A stretch of 64,000 nt of DNA from Phytophthora hibernalis (lineage: Eukaryota > Oomycota > Peronosporomycetes > Peronosporales > Peronosporaceae). Shown piece after piece: positions 32,330-42,841 of the stretch. A program made the position numbers and the translations under genes. The notes under the pieces were generated by a model that searched no databases, was not told the origin of the DNA, and saw only the letters and a program-made list of their open reading frames with translations. The DNA is taken from assembly GCA_012656075.1 (NCBI GenBank), contig JAAKBF010000324.1:992001-1056000 (forward strand), in the 5' to 3' direction. Every line of letters starts with the position of its first letter. Within the stretch, counting starts at the first letter, position 1.

Positions 32330-34196
32330 CGGGTGTAACTTTCGTCATGATACTGTATCAGAGTGGAATCCAGATCCCATTCATTAGCAAATAACGTCAC
32401 GTGCACCTCTTTGGCTCGGTCGAAGTGCCGTAGTATCGGCGCGTCTGCGACCTTCTGTTGTAGTACCGCGAAACTTCGGTGAGCCGCGGATGGGTTACCT
32501 GCTGGTGTAAAGTCCTCATCCTTGAGTTGGTACAGGGCAGCACCGTAGACTGCAAAGTCTTGTATGAATCTGCTGTAATAGTTCAACGCACCGAGGAATG
32601 ACTGCATGCTTTTCTTCGATGACGGGATCGGCAGCTCCGTCACTATCTTCAACTTCTTCGGATCGGCCCGAATCCCGTCGACCGACAGTTCATGGGACAG
32701 AAAATCCACTCGGCCTTGTACAAAAATGCTCTTCGTGAAACTAACACCGATCCGACACTCACCAAACCGTTAGAGCAGGCGGTCTAGGGGCGAGACAAGA
32801 GTCAAACGTCTCGGAGCCGAAACAAATATCGTCCACGAACGACCGCCGATCGAACACTGGCACCAACGAGGATTCATCTGCTTCCTCTGTGGACAACATA
32901 TCCGCTACAGGGCTGTTCATCAGTTGGGCACCGCGTCGAGCGTCACCGAGGATTCGCGGTCAGCCTCAAACTTGGTCGTAAAAGCTGTCGAAACCTCGGA
33001 CACTTGTGCAGAACCGTCGGTCACCCCGTTCCCACAGCTTCAGCGGCTGCCTCAGCGGACCGCATCAACTCAGAGAACTGGTTCCAACCGCCCTTAAGCT
33101 GAACGAACCCCATAGAGCATTGTCGATCATTCGTTGGTATATCATGGATGCGTCCTTCAGGCCAAACGGCATACGCAGCCACTCAAAGTGGCCGAGTGCA
33201 CAAACGAAGGCCGAGATTTTCCGAGCTCTCATCTCCATCATTATTGCCCAAAATCCGATAGCTGCATCTAAAGTGCAGAACCACAGGTAGGCTTCTAGGT
33301 CCGTTAACAAATCGTCGACCAGCGGCATGGCATACTCCATGATCGCGGTGATTGCATTCACCATCTTGTAATCAATGCACAGGCGAATATCAACGCCGTT
33401 CTTCTTCAGCACGATCACAACGGGGATGCCCACGGGCTGTCCGAGAACGCCACCAACCGAGCTTTCAACAAGCCTTTCAGTAACTCGTATAGCTTATTCA
33501 GGTGTTTCAGCGTTGTACGCCGAGCCCTCTGTTTAATCGGAGGATACCCTGTAAATCGATATCGCATACCACGCCATAGGCTGGCGGTGGAAGAGCGTTT
33601 CCGATCGAAATCATGATCTGTTCATGCTTCTGTAACACGTTGATCAATGCTCGTTGTTGCTCGGACGTGACCTTCGGATTCGCTACATTGGGTCCTGTAT
33701 AATCCAAAACCGTCTCCGAGGCTTCGGTCAGGTCAGGCAGGAATGCCAGCTCATGTGCGTAATCGGTCAACTCGATTTCGTTTGCCACATGCTCGGCCAC
33801 ACCGCCGAGAGCATCGTCAATGTCAGTATCGGCGCCAGCGGAAACGCCAGTCGTAAGCGCTACAAACACCGACTCCAGACGTGTTTCCGAATCTTCGGTG
33901 ACCACGGATTCCGGTGCCTCGCCGGTAATTACATCGTCGTCACCCCTGTCCGAGGATTCGGACGCGGTTGAATCCTCATATTCCTCCTTTTCAATGTCCA
34001 TAGCCATCCTGTCCGAGGTTACCAGAGTAACGGTTACTGTCGGATGGTCGCACTCACTCGGCTGTGTGTGGCACTCTTCAACGCGCTGTAGACGATCCAT
34101 CCAATGCCCATCTTGGTGCGCTATAGGTAGGAAAGAATCTTCGGTGGCGTCGGATATTCTCGCCGCTCGACTGGTGGTGGTTGACTGGCTAACCAC
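32305..34196 (-). pseudogene. Family X reverse transcriptase, inverted segment
   Basis: The linker from protease to RT (34196-33507) ends in an RT start with PPPAYGVVCDIDLQG. RT blocks follow: VVIVLKKNGVDIRLCIDYKMVNAIT, the first catalytic-type block (FCTLDAAIGFWAI), FEWLRMPFGLKDAS, an FVDD active site near 32840 and FLGALNYYSRFIQDF. It is in at least three frames with a poorly readable stretch at 32710-33060. Ty3/gypsy affinity follows from the RT motifs and domain order. Confidence 0.75.
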
Positions 34197-34324
34197 TGCT
34201 CGTACCGTTTGCTTTCACGCTTCAGTAATGTGTCATCCCGACACTCAGCGTATGCCAGCACTTGCCATTCGTCGTACTTCGCCGATCGTAGCCGGGTGTA
34301 GCCACGCCCTTGCGGGAGATCGCC

Positions 34325-35231
34325 TCATGGTACCCATAATACCACCGACTCGTGGTTTGTACAGTGAACAACTCTCGGTGACACATTAGTCAGCCGGATA
34401 ATCGCCGGTTGTCCTCGCTGAAACCTCGTCACTGTCGGCACGAGTTTCCCAATCCGGCGAATCCACACCTCGTGGGGTTCAGAGGTGGGCGTCGTCGAGG
34501 TAGTTTGAGCTCGTGTCACTCCCGTCCGGCGACTGACAAATCTTCGGTCGGGCCACCGGTCACTTGTAGACCGTATACCGGAGCGTCATCCGCGTTTTGG
34601 GATTTTACCAGGGGAACCATAACTTCATCCGGTAACCGGGCCGTACCATGGAACAGGTCTAACCGCACTCCGGCTGGCATCATGAAATCCGTTCCGAGGA
34701 CTACATCGACTCCGGCGCTATGATCCATAATCCACAACTCGAATTCATACACTCGCTCCCACCCGAGGGTGATCTTAACAAGTGCTCGGCGGCGCGTCTC
34801 CATCACCCCTGGATTGATTCCTCTAACCTCCAGACTGCGACCGTGGTCCGATACTTAGTCTCTTCGCATAGGAAGCTGAGATCACGCTCACAATCGCTCC
34901 AGTGTCGAGCAGAATCCTCGTTCGCGCGTCGTCCACTGCCCCGTTCACCATTGCACGCAATCGCTTCCTCTTGTCGTAACGTTGGGACGACCACCACCCC
35001 ATCCTCTCACCAGACAACAACTTGATTGCCTGGCCGAGACTTCGGGGATCGCGCTCGGTGACAGCCATACTGGCGATTGAAGCCTCGGTAACTGTACCAG
35101 CAGCTTTCTCCACACATTCACTTCTCTCACCGAGGCTTTCGCCTCTCTTTTCTCCATTTTCCGTCGATTTCACATAATCCATATTCAAGTCATCAGGCCC
35201 TTTGCCCGAACCAGTGAACGCAAACAAATAG
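34325..35231 (-). pseudogene. Family X aspartic protease, inverted segment
   Basis: The active-site motif ILLDTGAIVSVIS (in 34823-35227) and the later block VDVVLGTDFMMPAGVRLDL (34516-34806) are those of retropepsins of gypsy elements. The open frame reaches the inversion breakpoint at about 35230, where it would join the end of gag. Frameshifts separate the pieces. Confidence 0.75.
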
Positions 35232-37517
35232 CTACAGAGGCTCTCAACAGCAAACAGACCAGCGCGGTTTCGACCGAAACCAGGAAATCGGAGTTAATCG
35301 AGCTCAACCGAATCGACGAAGTCATCTACGAGCCTTCGCCTGAGGTCGCCACACCAACACTCGGTGAAGCGGCCACTGATGAAAGAGCGTCTGTCAACCT
35401 AGCCCAGACTCGTGTGACCCTGTAACAAATCGATTTTCGATTTTGTGACGAATGTGCCGGATTACATAACCGTCACGACCCGTAGACAAGCGAGAGCACA
35501 GAAGAAGCGTGTCTGGTTTGCGAACGAGCCCTCGGTGATGGGCCAGGATGACACAACACGACGAGACGAAGCGGATGAGGTAGCCTCAGAGACTCAGAAC
35601 GAAGCGGAAACCGAGCTACCAATGACGGAGGCAAGAGTCAGAGCACCAAATGCAAACGACGTCGATCCGGTAACCATTCAAGAAGAGCGAAGACGTAGGA
35701 TCTTTGCTGCCCAGGACGAGGAGCTGAGGTGGGCAAACCTCAAAGACGTTCTCCGACGTGAGGTAGCTAGCATGAGTTACAGTGCGGCGAGATATGCATG
35801 GAAAATGACCGATAAGTTTGTGCTAAGCGAAGGCGGTGTGCTGTATATTATCGGAGCGAGTCGTGTGGGGTAATGACAACCGAGAAGAGATCAAGACGCG
35901 TCTGGTGGTACCCACAACGATGTTTCAGGAAGTATTACAGAGCTGACACGATTCGTTAGAAGGTGGCCACCAAGGTATCGGTCGAACATACCACCGAGCG
36001 AAAATGGATTATTATTGGATCGGACTGTACGCAGACGTTGAGCGGCATGTGCAGTCTTGCCCAGACTGCAGCTCGGGCAAAAGTCGACCGCAGTTCAGAG
36101 GGTACTCTCCTGGGAATGTGCTAGTCGAGAGACCATTCCAGCTGGTGTCGATGGATTCCGTCATACCATTGCCGAAATCTCGGCGAGGGAATACCGCGCT
36201 GTTACTGTTTCAATGCTCATTCACAGGATTCGTCATTGGGAAAGCCATGTCAGATACCACCGCATTAAAAGTCACTCAAGCGTTCGAAGAGTGTGTCTAC
36301 CGAAGGTTTGGGGCTCCAACGATGATTCGCCATGACCAAAACCCTCGGTTCATGAGTGAGGTTTTCCAAGCATTCGCTGAGATGATGCAATCTCGGTCGA
36401 GGGCCACGTTGAGTAATCGACCGCAAGCAAACGGGCAGCAAGAACGATCAGTCAAGACCGTGATGCAGTCAGTGCGAGTGTATACAGAAGACCCGTTGCA
36501 ACAAGACTGGGACGAGATCGCCGAACGACTTGTCTTCGCTATCAACAACTCTCAGGACGGCACTCGGAAGGATACTCCATTCTACCTCGTTCGTGGGTGG
36601 GATGCTCGGTCTACGCTGCGAGCAATGTCGTCGTCGCTAAAACAAGGATCCAGAGAGCAAACAGATGCACTAGCATGGCGCCAAGAAGTGAACCGGCAAC
36701 AAGAAATCGCATGGAAAATGGCGATGGAGTACCAGAAGGTCGAGAACGCTCGGAGAGCCCGCGAACACAACGAGTCGCTTAACCAACGTGAAGCAGCAGC
36801 AGTACCAAGGATTCCAGTGAGTGATACCGAGAACATAGTAGCACTGAATCGCGACGGGTCAGAGGTACCATTGGAGATCGAAAAGCAGGGGACAACGACG
36901 GAAACCGACGGGAACGAAACCTCGGACACCGGGCAGGAAGAGACTGGGGCATCTACCGAAGCTACTGAAGAGGCACCGACGTCTCTATTCAAGACTGGGA
37001 GCAGGGTGTGGCTCTACATGGAGCGCGTGAAACCAGGATTGCCCAAGAAGATAGCACACCGATGGCACGGGCCATTCCGGATCAATAAGAAGGTTGAAGA
37101 GTTCGCATATGAACTAGAGCTGCCGGATCGGAGTGGTTATCGGTTCTACCCAGTGGTGCATGTCTCGCGGCCAAGGCGGTGAACGAATATGGCGACCGAC
37201 CGAGGAGTCGGCTGACAGCTGAGGTGACCGAGGATACGATGATTGATTTTGACGAGGAGCTCTTACCGGAAGATAGCTGGGAGCCTGATAGAGTGGCAGG
37301 CGAATATGAAGTAGAGGCTATTCTGGACGACCGATCACAGCTAACAACGAGCACCAATCGCGCGGTCAGAGAGTTCAAGGTGCAGTCGATTGGCCACGAC
37401 GAGCCTACCTGGGAACCAGCATCGAACTTGTCGTGCGGTGGGTTGCTCTACGACTATCTGCGAGCTCGACGCAGCGAACGACGACTTCAAATGGTGCAGG
37501 TGGCCGACGAGGACTAG
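35232..37517 (+). pseudogene. Family X integrase with chromodomain-like tail
   Basis: The frame opens at the right inversion breakpoint with the RNase H to integrase linker (SELIELNRIDEVIYEP). The zinc domain HHCC is split across GGHQGIGRTYHRAK and CPDC. The catalytic triad is D in VSMDSV, D in IRHDQNPRF and, 35 residues on, E in NGQQERSVKT (36004-37182). Then come GPF (WHGPFRI) and a tail at 37179-37517 with DFDEELLPEDSWEPD, YEVEAILDDR, EPTWEPASNL and LLYDYLRARR, which is chromodomain-like. Integrase inserts the cDNA; such tails steer insertion in some elements. Frame breaks are at about 35420, 35870 and 37180. Confidence 0.8.
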
Positions 37518-37993
37518 CTCGAATCGCTACCGATGATTGAACTGCCTACGGGTTTGGTACAGCCCGTTAGAAGCAGACGAAAATGATACTGTACCAGAAT
37601 GGAAGTCACTGACCACTGAACGACCAAGTCTCCTGGAAGGCTCGGTTTGGGACGGCGAAGTGACGATATGAACTGCCTACAGGGATTATACAGCCCGTAG
37701 CATCAGACGAAGATGACTACTGCATTAAACAGTATATGTGAATATGATGTGAACGAACTCGAAGTGGATTTGGATTAAGTGGGACGGTAATGATCTACGG
37801 AGCTCGGACAACGTGAGATTAGCAAGAGGAATGAACGACGAAGCACAACAGCGCAAGACCGAGGTCTAGATGTCGGTGGATGAAGCTAAGTCAGCCAACA
37901 CATCCAGGTTCGACGTCTGGCCAGACGCAGACCCGCCGGCGGATGTTGGTGTGGCAGCAGGGGCAGCGGGGTCCTCGGCTTGGCCTTCATCTT
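37518..37993. other. Spacer between pol and aORF
   Basis: No gene is visible between the integrase stop and the tail of the aORF. It contains the direct repeat listed separately and may hold the ends of both convergent transcripts. Confidence 0.5.
37538..37720 (+). repeat. Imperfect direct repeat, two 53-bp copies
   Basis: 37538-37590 and 37669-37720 both begin TGAACTGCCTAC, carry TACAGCCCGT and end in CAGACGAARATGA. They lie just after the integrase stop, in the zone where sense and antisense transcripts would meet. Confidence 0.7.
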
Positions 37994-38531
37994 TTACATC
38001 CAGGTGACGCGAGTCGGGTCAGTGCTGGTGGAAACATCATCCGTTGGTCCTGGGGGAACAGCAACCGAAGCCTGAAGAACCCATGGAGCCACGATCGAAC
38101 TTGGAACCAAGGACGAGTCCACCATAATGCCCGAAATCACCTCCGCCTCGGTCATGCAACGAGGTACGAATAGCGGCACCGGAGAATTGCACGGCGCGAA
38201 AGTAGTGTTGAAGGGATGACTGGAGGGCGCGTCCACCCAACAGTTCCGTCACAGTTGACGAGCATCAAGAGTCGCGAGCTCGCCGACCCAATCCTCGGAC
38301 GTCGGGGCCCACTCAATCACCTCGAACGAGTATTTGAGGTAACTGGGGGTTCCAACAAAAACTCGGTCGGGGTTTCACGAGGCTTGCCGGGGCGTTCGAC
38401 GCACCACTCCCAACAGCGGTACACCATCTGCTGACGCAACCGATCCGCTCGGAGGTTCCGAGCCTTGTTGTACTCTGCCCATGCCGCGCGTAATGAGATG
38501 ACCGAGGGGCATCCGTGGAGATGACGGGTCT
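37994..38531 (-). pseudogene. Family X aORF, frameshifted C-terminal end
   Basis: After the stop of the main aORF the minus strand still encodes, in other frames, AAWAEYNKARNLRADRLRQQM...CWEWCVE and WVDAPSSHPFNTTFAPCNSPVPLF. These align with ELWAVYTLDRKRRRDLLRIVM...YEWALRA and WVTRPELHPYDTCFRPRNPEFPVF of the aORF at 51.9-55.5 kb, at the same order and spacing. The full aORF protein is thus about 180 residues longer than the open frame. Confidence 0.6.
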
Positions 38532-41500
38532 CTACATGTAAGGTTTTGCTGACTCATCACCGAGCCTCTGAGCCATGCTCCGGAGAAAAGCTTCAACAGC
38601 CGAGACTTGGACCCAGTGGCGCCGTTCCCATAACGCCAGACCGAGGTCTGCTTTCTCGGTTCGGTCCGTGGACACGCCCTGGAATTGACGCCACATCTTG
38701 ACGAACCGAGCCAATCCTGTTGCACGCGTCGAAATTTTTGAACCCGGAGGGTGCTGATCAATGGCGAAACAGCACGGGTTCTCCGGCAACTTCGAGAGCA
38801 CTTGCTGCCACGGGTGACTAGGATTAACCCAATCCGCCATGGCTTGGATGCCAGCCCCCGAGCACGGGGACTCAACACCGCGAGCAATGGGTGGAGTCAG
38901 GCTGTTGTTGTGGATTTGACACCAAGCCTCTTGTGCACCCGGAGCAGTGAATCCAGGTAACAGGTACGGGCCAGCCTTCAGGGCGAGGCGCTGGGACGGT
39001 ATCCCTGGCGCAGCAGGCACTACCGGCGTGAACGTACTTGGGTCGGTGCCAGGAACCGTGGAAAGCGTAGCCGTCACTTGGGTGTGCGACTGTCGGAGAC
39101 CCGACCGAGACCTCGGTGTATGCCCTTGGGGGCAGTCGCTGAGGAGTTGAAACATCGGTGGGCCCTGCAATCGAACCAGCAGGATTGATGGCACTACGAT
39201 AGCAGGAACCGGAGTAGGCACCGCCACCGAGGTCACGGGCGTCGTGACCGAGGAGGTGGTCGGTACTCCACCCGACGACGGTAGAGACGCGGATACTGGC
39301 TGCGGTACAGGAACAGCCGGCACGCTCGGTGGAGTCGGAGTAAGCGGAGTCGTGACCGACGGAGTCACGACCGAGGCCGTCTGCGACGACACTGGTGGCG
39401 TCGGGGTCGCCGAAGTTTTGGGCGGAGCTGGAACAATAGGCGACCCCGAGGTCTGAGAGGACTCGGACGATGACGGGGAGCCGATGATGAAGTCATCGGA
39501 CGCCTCCAGAGTCTCCAGTTCCCTCTGGGATCGCAAAGTTGCCAATACCGACGCGCCGCGGGTGGGCCGACCATCACGACGAGCCGGCGAAGTGACAGCT
39601 GAGGAAAACGATCCATAAGCGAGGATCGCGTCCGTCCGAGGATCGGTATCTACCTCATCGCCCGACAAGTCAATGACTTCGGCCGGCGTTGATGGCACCG
39701 AGGGTCCGGAGGCCGGTAGAGATCCAGGCGAAGGACTCTGTAGAGATCCAGGCGGCGGACTCGGTGGAGACCTAGGCGGCGGACTCGGTGGAGACCCCGC
39801 AGGAGGCGGTGGCGTAAGCGACTCCGGCGATGAACTGACCGAGGAGCTCGGTGGCGACCCCGCGGGAAGCCCGGACGCCTGGAGAGGTGGTGGAGTACTG
39901 ACCGAAGGCTTGGGCACGTGTCTGCGAGCTGAGGCACCCAAACCTATAGAGGGACGACCCAACCGCTTGCTAGCCGGAAGGGTCGACTTTGGCGGCCCCG
40001 ATAGAACGTGTGGAGGATGCGTCGGCGTCGCAGGCGGCAGCAGAGCTTGAGATGCTTGCTGCCGGAGACGCTTGCGCCGATTCCTTCGACGCTGGGATAC
40101 CGACGGAATGAGCGGCAGATCGTCCGAATCTTCGGAGGCATCACCCGCAGCCGACGCTGCCTGCACGGAAAGTTTCGGTACCGGGTCCGAGGCCTTAGGC
40201 TCTTGGTCACTGTCCTCCGAGCTCTCCGACGACGCACTCCGACGGCGCTTCGAAGTGATGCTCGGCGGAGAGAGTCCAAGCAATTCCCAGTCGATGTTGT
40301 CCGCAGTAATACCTGAACGAGGGAAAGAAGAGCTTAGAAAGACCGTTGGGGCAAGAGGAGAAGAGCAGAGCTTACCAGAAGAAGCAAGCACCAACGTGTC
40401 ACCATCGAGCTTGTGGAGAGCAGCGTTGCGACGCAGAATGGAGTTCGCCCTCTTCAAGCTCGCGACCTGGGCTTCGAGGGCTTGAACCTGTGGAGAAACG
40501 GCACTGACCGAGGCTTGGTCAGAAGCCTCGAGAGCAGCCCGATGCTTGGCCACTTGCTCGGTGTATGCCACCAGGCCTGCTTCGAAACCCTCACGATCCT
40601 GGTGGAGGAGTCGCTGCGTCGACGTCGCCGAAGCCTCGGCCGTGGTCGCACGAGCAGCCCACAGCCCCACGATGCGATTATGGTCGGCAATGGCAGTGTT
40701 GGCCTGGCGCAGATGCGCGGCAGCCTGGTCGTGCTCGTCCTTGAGAGCGAAGTACGACTGTCGGAGGTCATCTAGAGACTCGCGAGTGCGGCTCTCATCG
40801 CTCGAGGCCTGGATGCAGAAACGCTCGAACTGCTCGCGTCCTCGCGTCTCTGCATGGAGACGGTCCTCGGTGTCGGCGAGTCGAGCCTTGAGATCCGCCA
40901 CTTCGTTACGGACGTCGACGACGAGCTCGGCTTCACCCGGTAGAAGCTGGGCGGGAGCCACGGCTGCTTCCAGAACCTCACCGAGGTCTGTGGCGTGCTC
41001 CATCAGGTTGTCGAGTGACGAATCGACTCGCCGAGGACGCTGACGAGCCACACCAACCACGAGCTGACCCAATTGGAGGAGACGCTGCTCGACTAGAGCA
41101 GATACCGAAGGCTCGGTCGAAGCAACGGAAGTAGGAGTGACGCCGGAGGTGTCGGTCTGACACCCTACCGAGACAAGACGAGTGTCTCGAGCGCCCAAGG
41201 GTCCGGAGACCGCCGCGGGTGTGCCGTGAAGCAGGAATTCCTGGACCGGCGAAGCGTCGGTCGATGAAGGAGGCGTAGGAAGTGGCGAACTCTCGGTTGC
41301 ACCGCCGTCAGCCGGCAGAGGACCATCGGGACGTTGTGGAGTCGACACCGAAGACTCGGCAGTGCTAGGGACGTCAGCAGGAGCATCGGCAGGCTCTGGT
41401 GATTGCACCTGTGGTATTGAAGGAAGATGGAACGAAGAGTCAGAAAGAGTGCAAGATGCCGAGGTGATGAAGGTGGAGCAGCCTACCTCATCATTCGGAG

Positions 41501-41813
41501 CGATGGCACAGAGAGCTGCCTCGGTGGCGTCGCTGAGAAGACGCGACGGATGGACCATGGTGCGAAGATAGGCACCATGACGCACACTAGTGGTGGAAGT
41601 TTGCGTCGAGGCGGGGGCAGATGTGGTGTTGGGTTTTGGGGACGCTCGGTCGCCAGTCGGCAAGGTTGCCCTTGCTGAAGAAAAGTGACCAGCGTGCCCT
41701 GATTGGCAGATTACATTCCCCGCGCCACAGTGACCACGATAGTTTAGTGACCGAGGCCTCGGTCGGGTATAATAAACTCCCGGCCGATGGTACAAACCCT
41801 CGTTTGTACCCAT
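38532..41813 (-). CDS. Family X antisense ORF (aORF), 1093 codons
   Basis: A long ORF on the strand opposite to gag and integrase, with no recognised enzyme domain. The ATG at 41813 and the first 64 codons lie inside the 3' LTR. Residues 1-290 are Ser/Thr/Pro-rich. Residues of about 295-465 form a coiled coil (VVDVRNEVADLKARLADTED to SLKRANSILRRNAALHKL). A Ser/Pro-rich, acidic and basic middle (SKRRRSASSESSEDSDQE, RRRNRRKRLRQQ) has PPSPPPGS repeats. The end has VNPSHPWQQVLSKLPENP and LGLALWERRHWVQ. A canonical 63-nt intron fits at 40313-40375 and keeps the frame. The same protein is at 56.3-59 kb, and a diverged one at 51.9-55.5 kb. Basic patches could be nuclear signals. Function is unknown; a structural or regulatory role is only a guess. 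Confidence 0.75.
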   Translation of the reverse strand: MGTNEGLYHRPGVYYTRPRPRSLNYRGHCGAGNVICQSGHAGHFSSARATLPTGDRASPKPNTTSAPASTQTSTTSVRHGAYLRTMVHPSRLLSDATEAALCAIAPNDEVGCSTFITSASCTLSDSSFHLPSIPQVQSPEPADAPADVPSTAESSVSTPQRPDGPLPADGGATESSPLPTPPSSTDASPVQEFLLHGTPAAVSGPLGARDTRLVSVGCQTDTSGVTPTSVASTEPSVSALVEQRLLQLGQLVVGVARQRPRRVDSSLDNLMEHATDLGEVLEAAVAPAQLLPGEAELVVDVRNEVADLKARLADTEDRLHAETRGREQFERFCIQASSDESRTRESLDDLRQSYFALKDEHDQAAAHLRQANTAIADHNRIVGLWAARATTAEASATSTQRLLHQDREGFEAGLVAYTEQVAKHRAALEASDQASVSAVSPQVQALEAQVASLKRANSILRRNAALHKLDGDTLVLASSGKLCSSPLAPTVFLSSSFPRSGITADNIDWELLGLSPPSITSKRRRSASSESSEDSDQEPKASDPVPKLSVQAASAAGDASEDSDDLPLIPSVSQRRRNRRKRLRQQASQALLPPATPTHPPHVLSGPPKSTLPASKRLGRPSIGLGASARRHVPKPSVSTPPPLQASGLPAGSPPSSSVSSSPESLTPPPPAGSPPSPPPRSPPSPPPGSLQSPSPGSLPASGPSVPSTPAEVIDLSGDEVDTDPRTDAILAYGSFSSAVTSPARRDGRPTRGASVLATLRSQRELETLEASDDFIIGSPSSSESSQTSGSPIVPAPPKTSATPTPPVSSQTASVVTPSVTTPLTPTPPSVPAVPVPQPVSASLPSSGGVPTTSSVTTPVTSVAVPTPVPAIVVPSILLVRLQGPPMFQLLSDCPQGHTPRSRSGLRQSHTQVTATLSTVPGTDPSTFTPVVPAAPGIPSQRLALKAGPYLLPGFTAPGAQEAWCQIHNNSLTPPIARGVESPCSGAGIQAMADWVNPSHPWQQVLSKLPENPCCFAIDQHPPGSKISTRATGLARFVKMWRQFQGVSTDRTEKADLGLALWERRHWVQVSAVEAFLRSMAQRLGDESAKPYM
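40313..40375 (-). other. Probable spliceosomal intron in the aORF
   Basis: On the minus strand GTAAGCTCTG at 40375 leads to a pyrimidine-rich CTTTCCCTCGTTCAG ending at 40313. The 63-nt length is a multiple of three and typical of oomycete introns. The equivalent in the second copy is 57549-57611. Confidence 0.6.
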
Positions 41814-42414
41814 TTCAGTTTCGTACTCTCGGTCTTATAGAGCCGGGTACGGATCACATACTGGGATCTGTTCACATTGGATATTTTTTTACGTATAGGA
41901 CTAGCTATAGGATTGACTACAGAGGCTCTCAGAGCCATAGATCAACAGGAATAAATCAGCAGTCTTCCCCCAAGTCACCAAGGGTTAAGTCCGTCTTCGG
42001 TAAGTCTAGCTCGCTTATCTTAGGGTCTGGATGCGCTCGGCTTGTGGGATGCTGGTCAGCGAGCCCAAGGTACATTGAACCGAGGGTTTGTTGCTGATCA
42101 GTCCAAGAGATTAGAGTGGCCGAGTGTTGGGAGCGACGAGAAGCGTCGTTCACCATATATTATAGTGGAACCGAGTGTTCCATACATATTTTACTACCCG
42201 CCGAGGTTTTACCTCGGCAAACCCTATTAGGCTTGACAGCCGGTGGCCTAATACAACCTAGGTGTACAGAAGGTTCACATCCAACCCGGCGTAAGGGATC
42301 GTTCCTGGTCTTCAGGTTTGATCCAACGCTCGTTGACCTGACAAGGGAAGCGAGTGTTGTTGGTGGGACTCATACCATTTGGTAGTGGGAATTTCTGCGT
42401 GATCCTACACGACA
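41622..42414 (+). repeat. Family X LTR, 3' LTR of the large element
   Basis: 793 bp from TGTGGTGTTG to CACGACA, preceded by a purine-rich tract (GGCGGGGGCAGA). It is also followed at 42417 by a PBS and a gag start, so it serves as the 3' LTR of one unit and the 5' LTR of the next. Promoter set: palindrome 41749-41764, TATAATAAA 41768-41776, initiator TTCAGTTT 41814-41821. Confidence 0.85.
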
Positions 42415-42416
42415 AC

Positions 42417-42434
42417 TGGTGCCGCGACCCGGGA
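42417..42434 (+). other. Primer-binding site after LTR
   Basis: TGGTGCCGCGACCCGGGA, identical to the site at 28970, 2 nt after the LTR end. Confidence 0.75.
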
Positions 42435-42520
42435 TTGGGAGTGACCTTCTGTTTATCTTGGTTGTATATTGCTGTTACCTAACGAGCATTTAAGAGAAGA
42501 AAGGAGAGAAGAATAGAGAA

Positions 42521-42841
42521 ATGGAGGAAGGTGGGAAGTCAGCGGGAAACGCCGATGAAGTCAAGTCGGACGCGCACCGAGGATTCTATGCGCTCCCGTT
42601 CGCCGTTCGCGACGCTAAGTACATTGGGGCCGGCCAACGAGTTCGGACAAATTTGACGAGCAGATGTACTACTCTGATGCCAATGCAGAAGATAACCTGG
42701 AAAATACGGCAGCGATGACCGAACTTTTGGAAGCCGCTGTGGTATCCGCAGGACGCAGTGAAGGGTGAGGTCGCTCGCACGAAACCTCACCGAGGAATTG
42801 GACGAAGTGGCTGGTCTCGAACCAGCTCACGGGGACTAACA
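42521..42841 (+). pseudogene. Truncated family X gag start, left palindrome arm
   Basis: It begins MEEGGKSAGNADEVKSDAHR at 42521 and matches the beginning of gag at 29075, with the frame lost after about 65 codons. It ends at the palindrome centre, so capsid and nucleocapsid are absent. Confidence 0.7.

Larger units (their letters stand above)
28179..42414 (+). mobile_element. Family X gypsy retrotransposon, 14.2 kb, with internal inversion
   Basis: Order on the plus strand: 5' LTR (28179-28967), PBS (28970-28987), gag (29075-31480, +), protease-RT-RNase H (31557-35231, on the minus strand), integrase and chromodomain-like tail (35232-37517, +), aORF (37994-41813, -) and 3' LTR (41622-42414). 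An aORF between pol and the 3' LTR is also known from plant Tat-lineage gypsy elements. The LTRs are close but not identical, and gag and pol hold several frameshifts, so this copy cannot move alone. No target duplication could be checked, because the 3' LTR runs straight into another PBS and gag. Confidence 0.8.
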
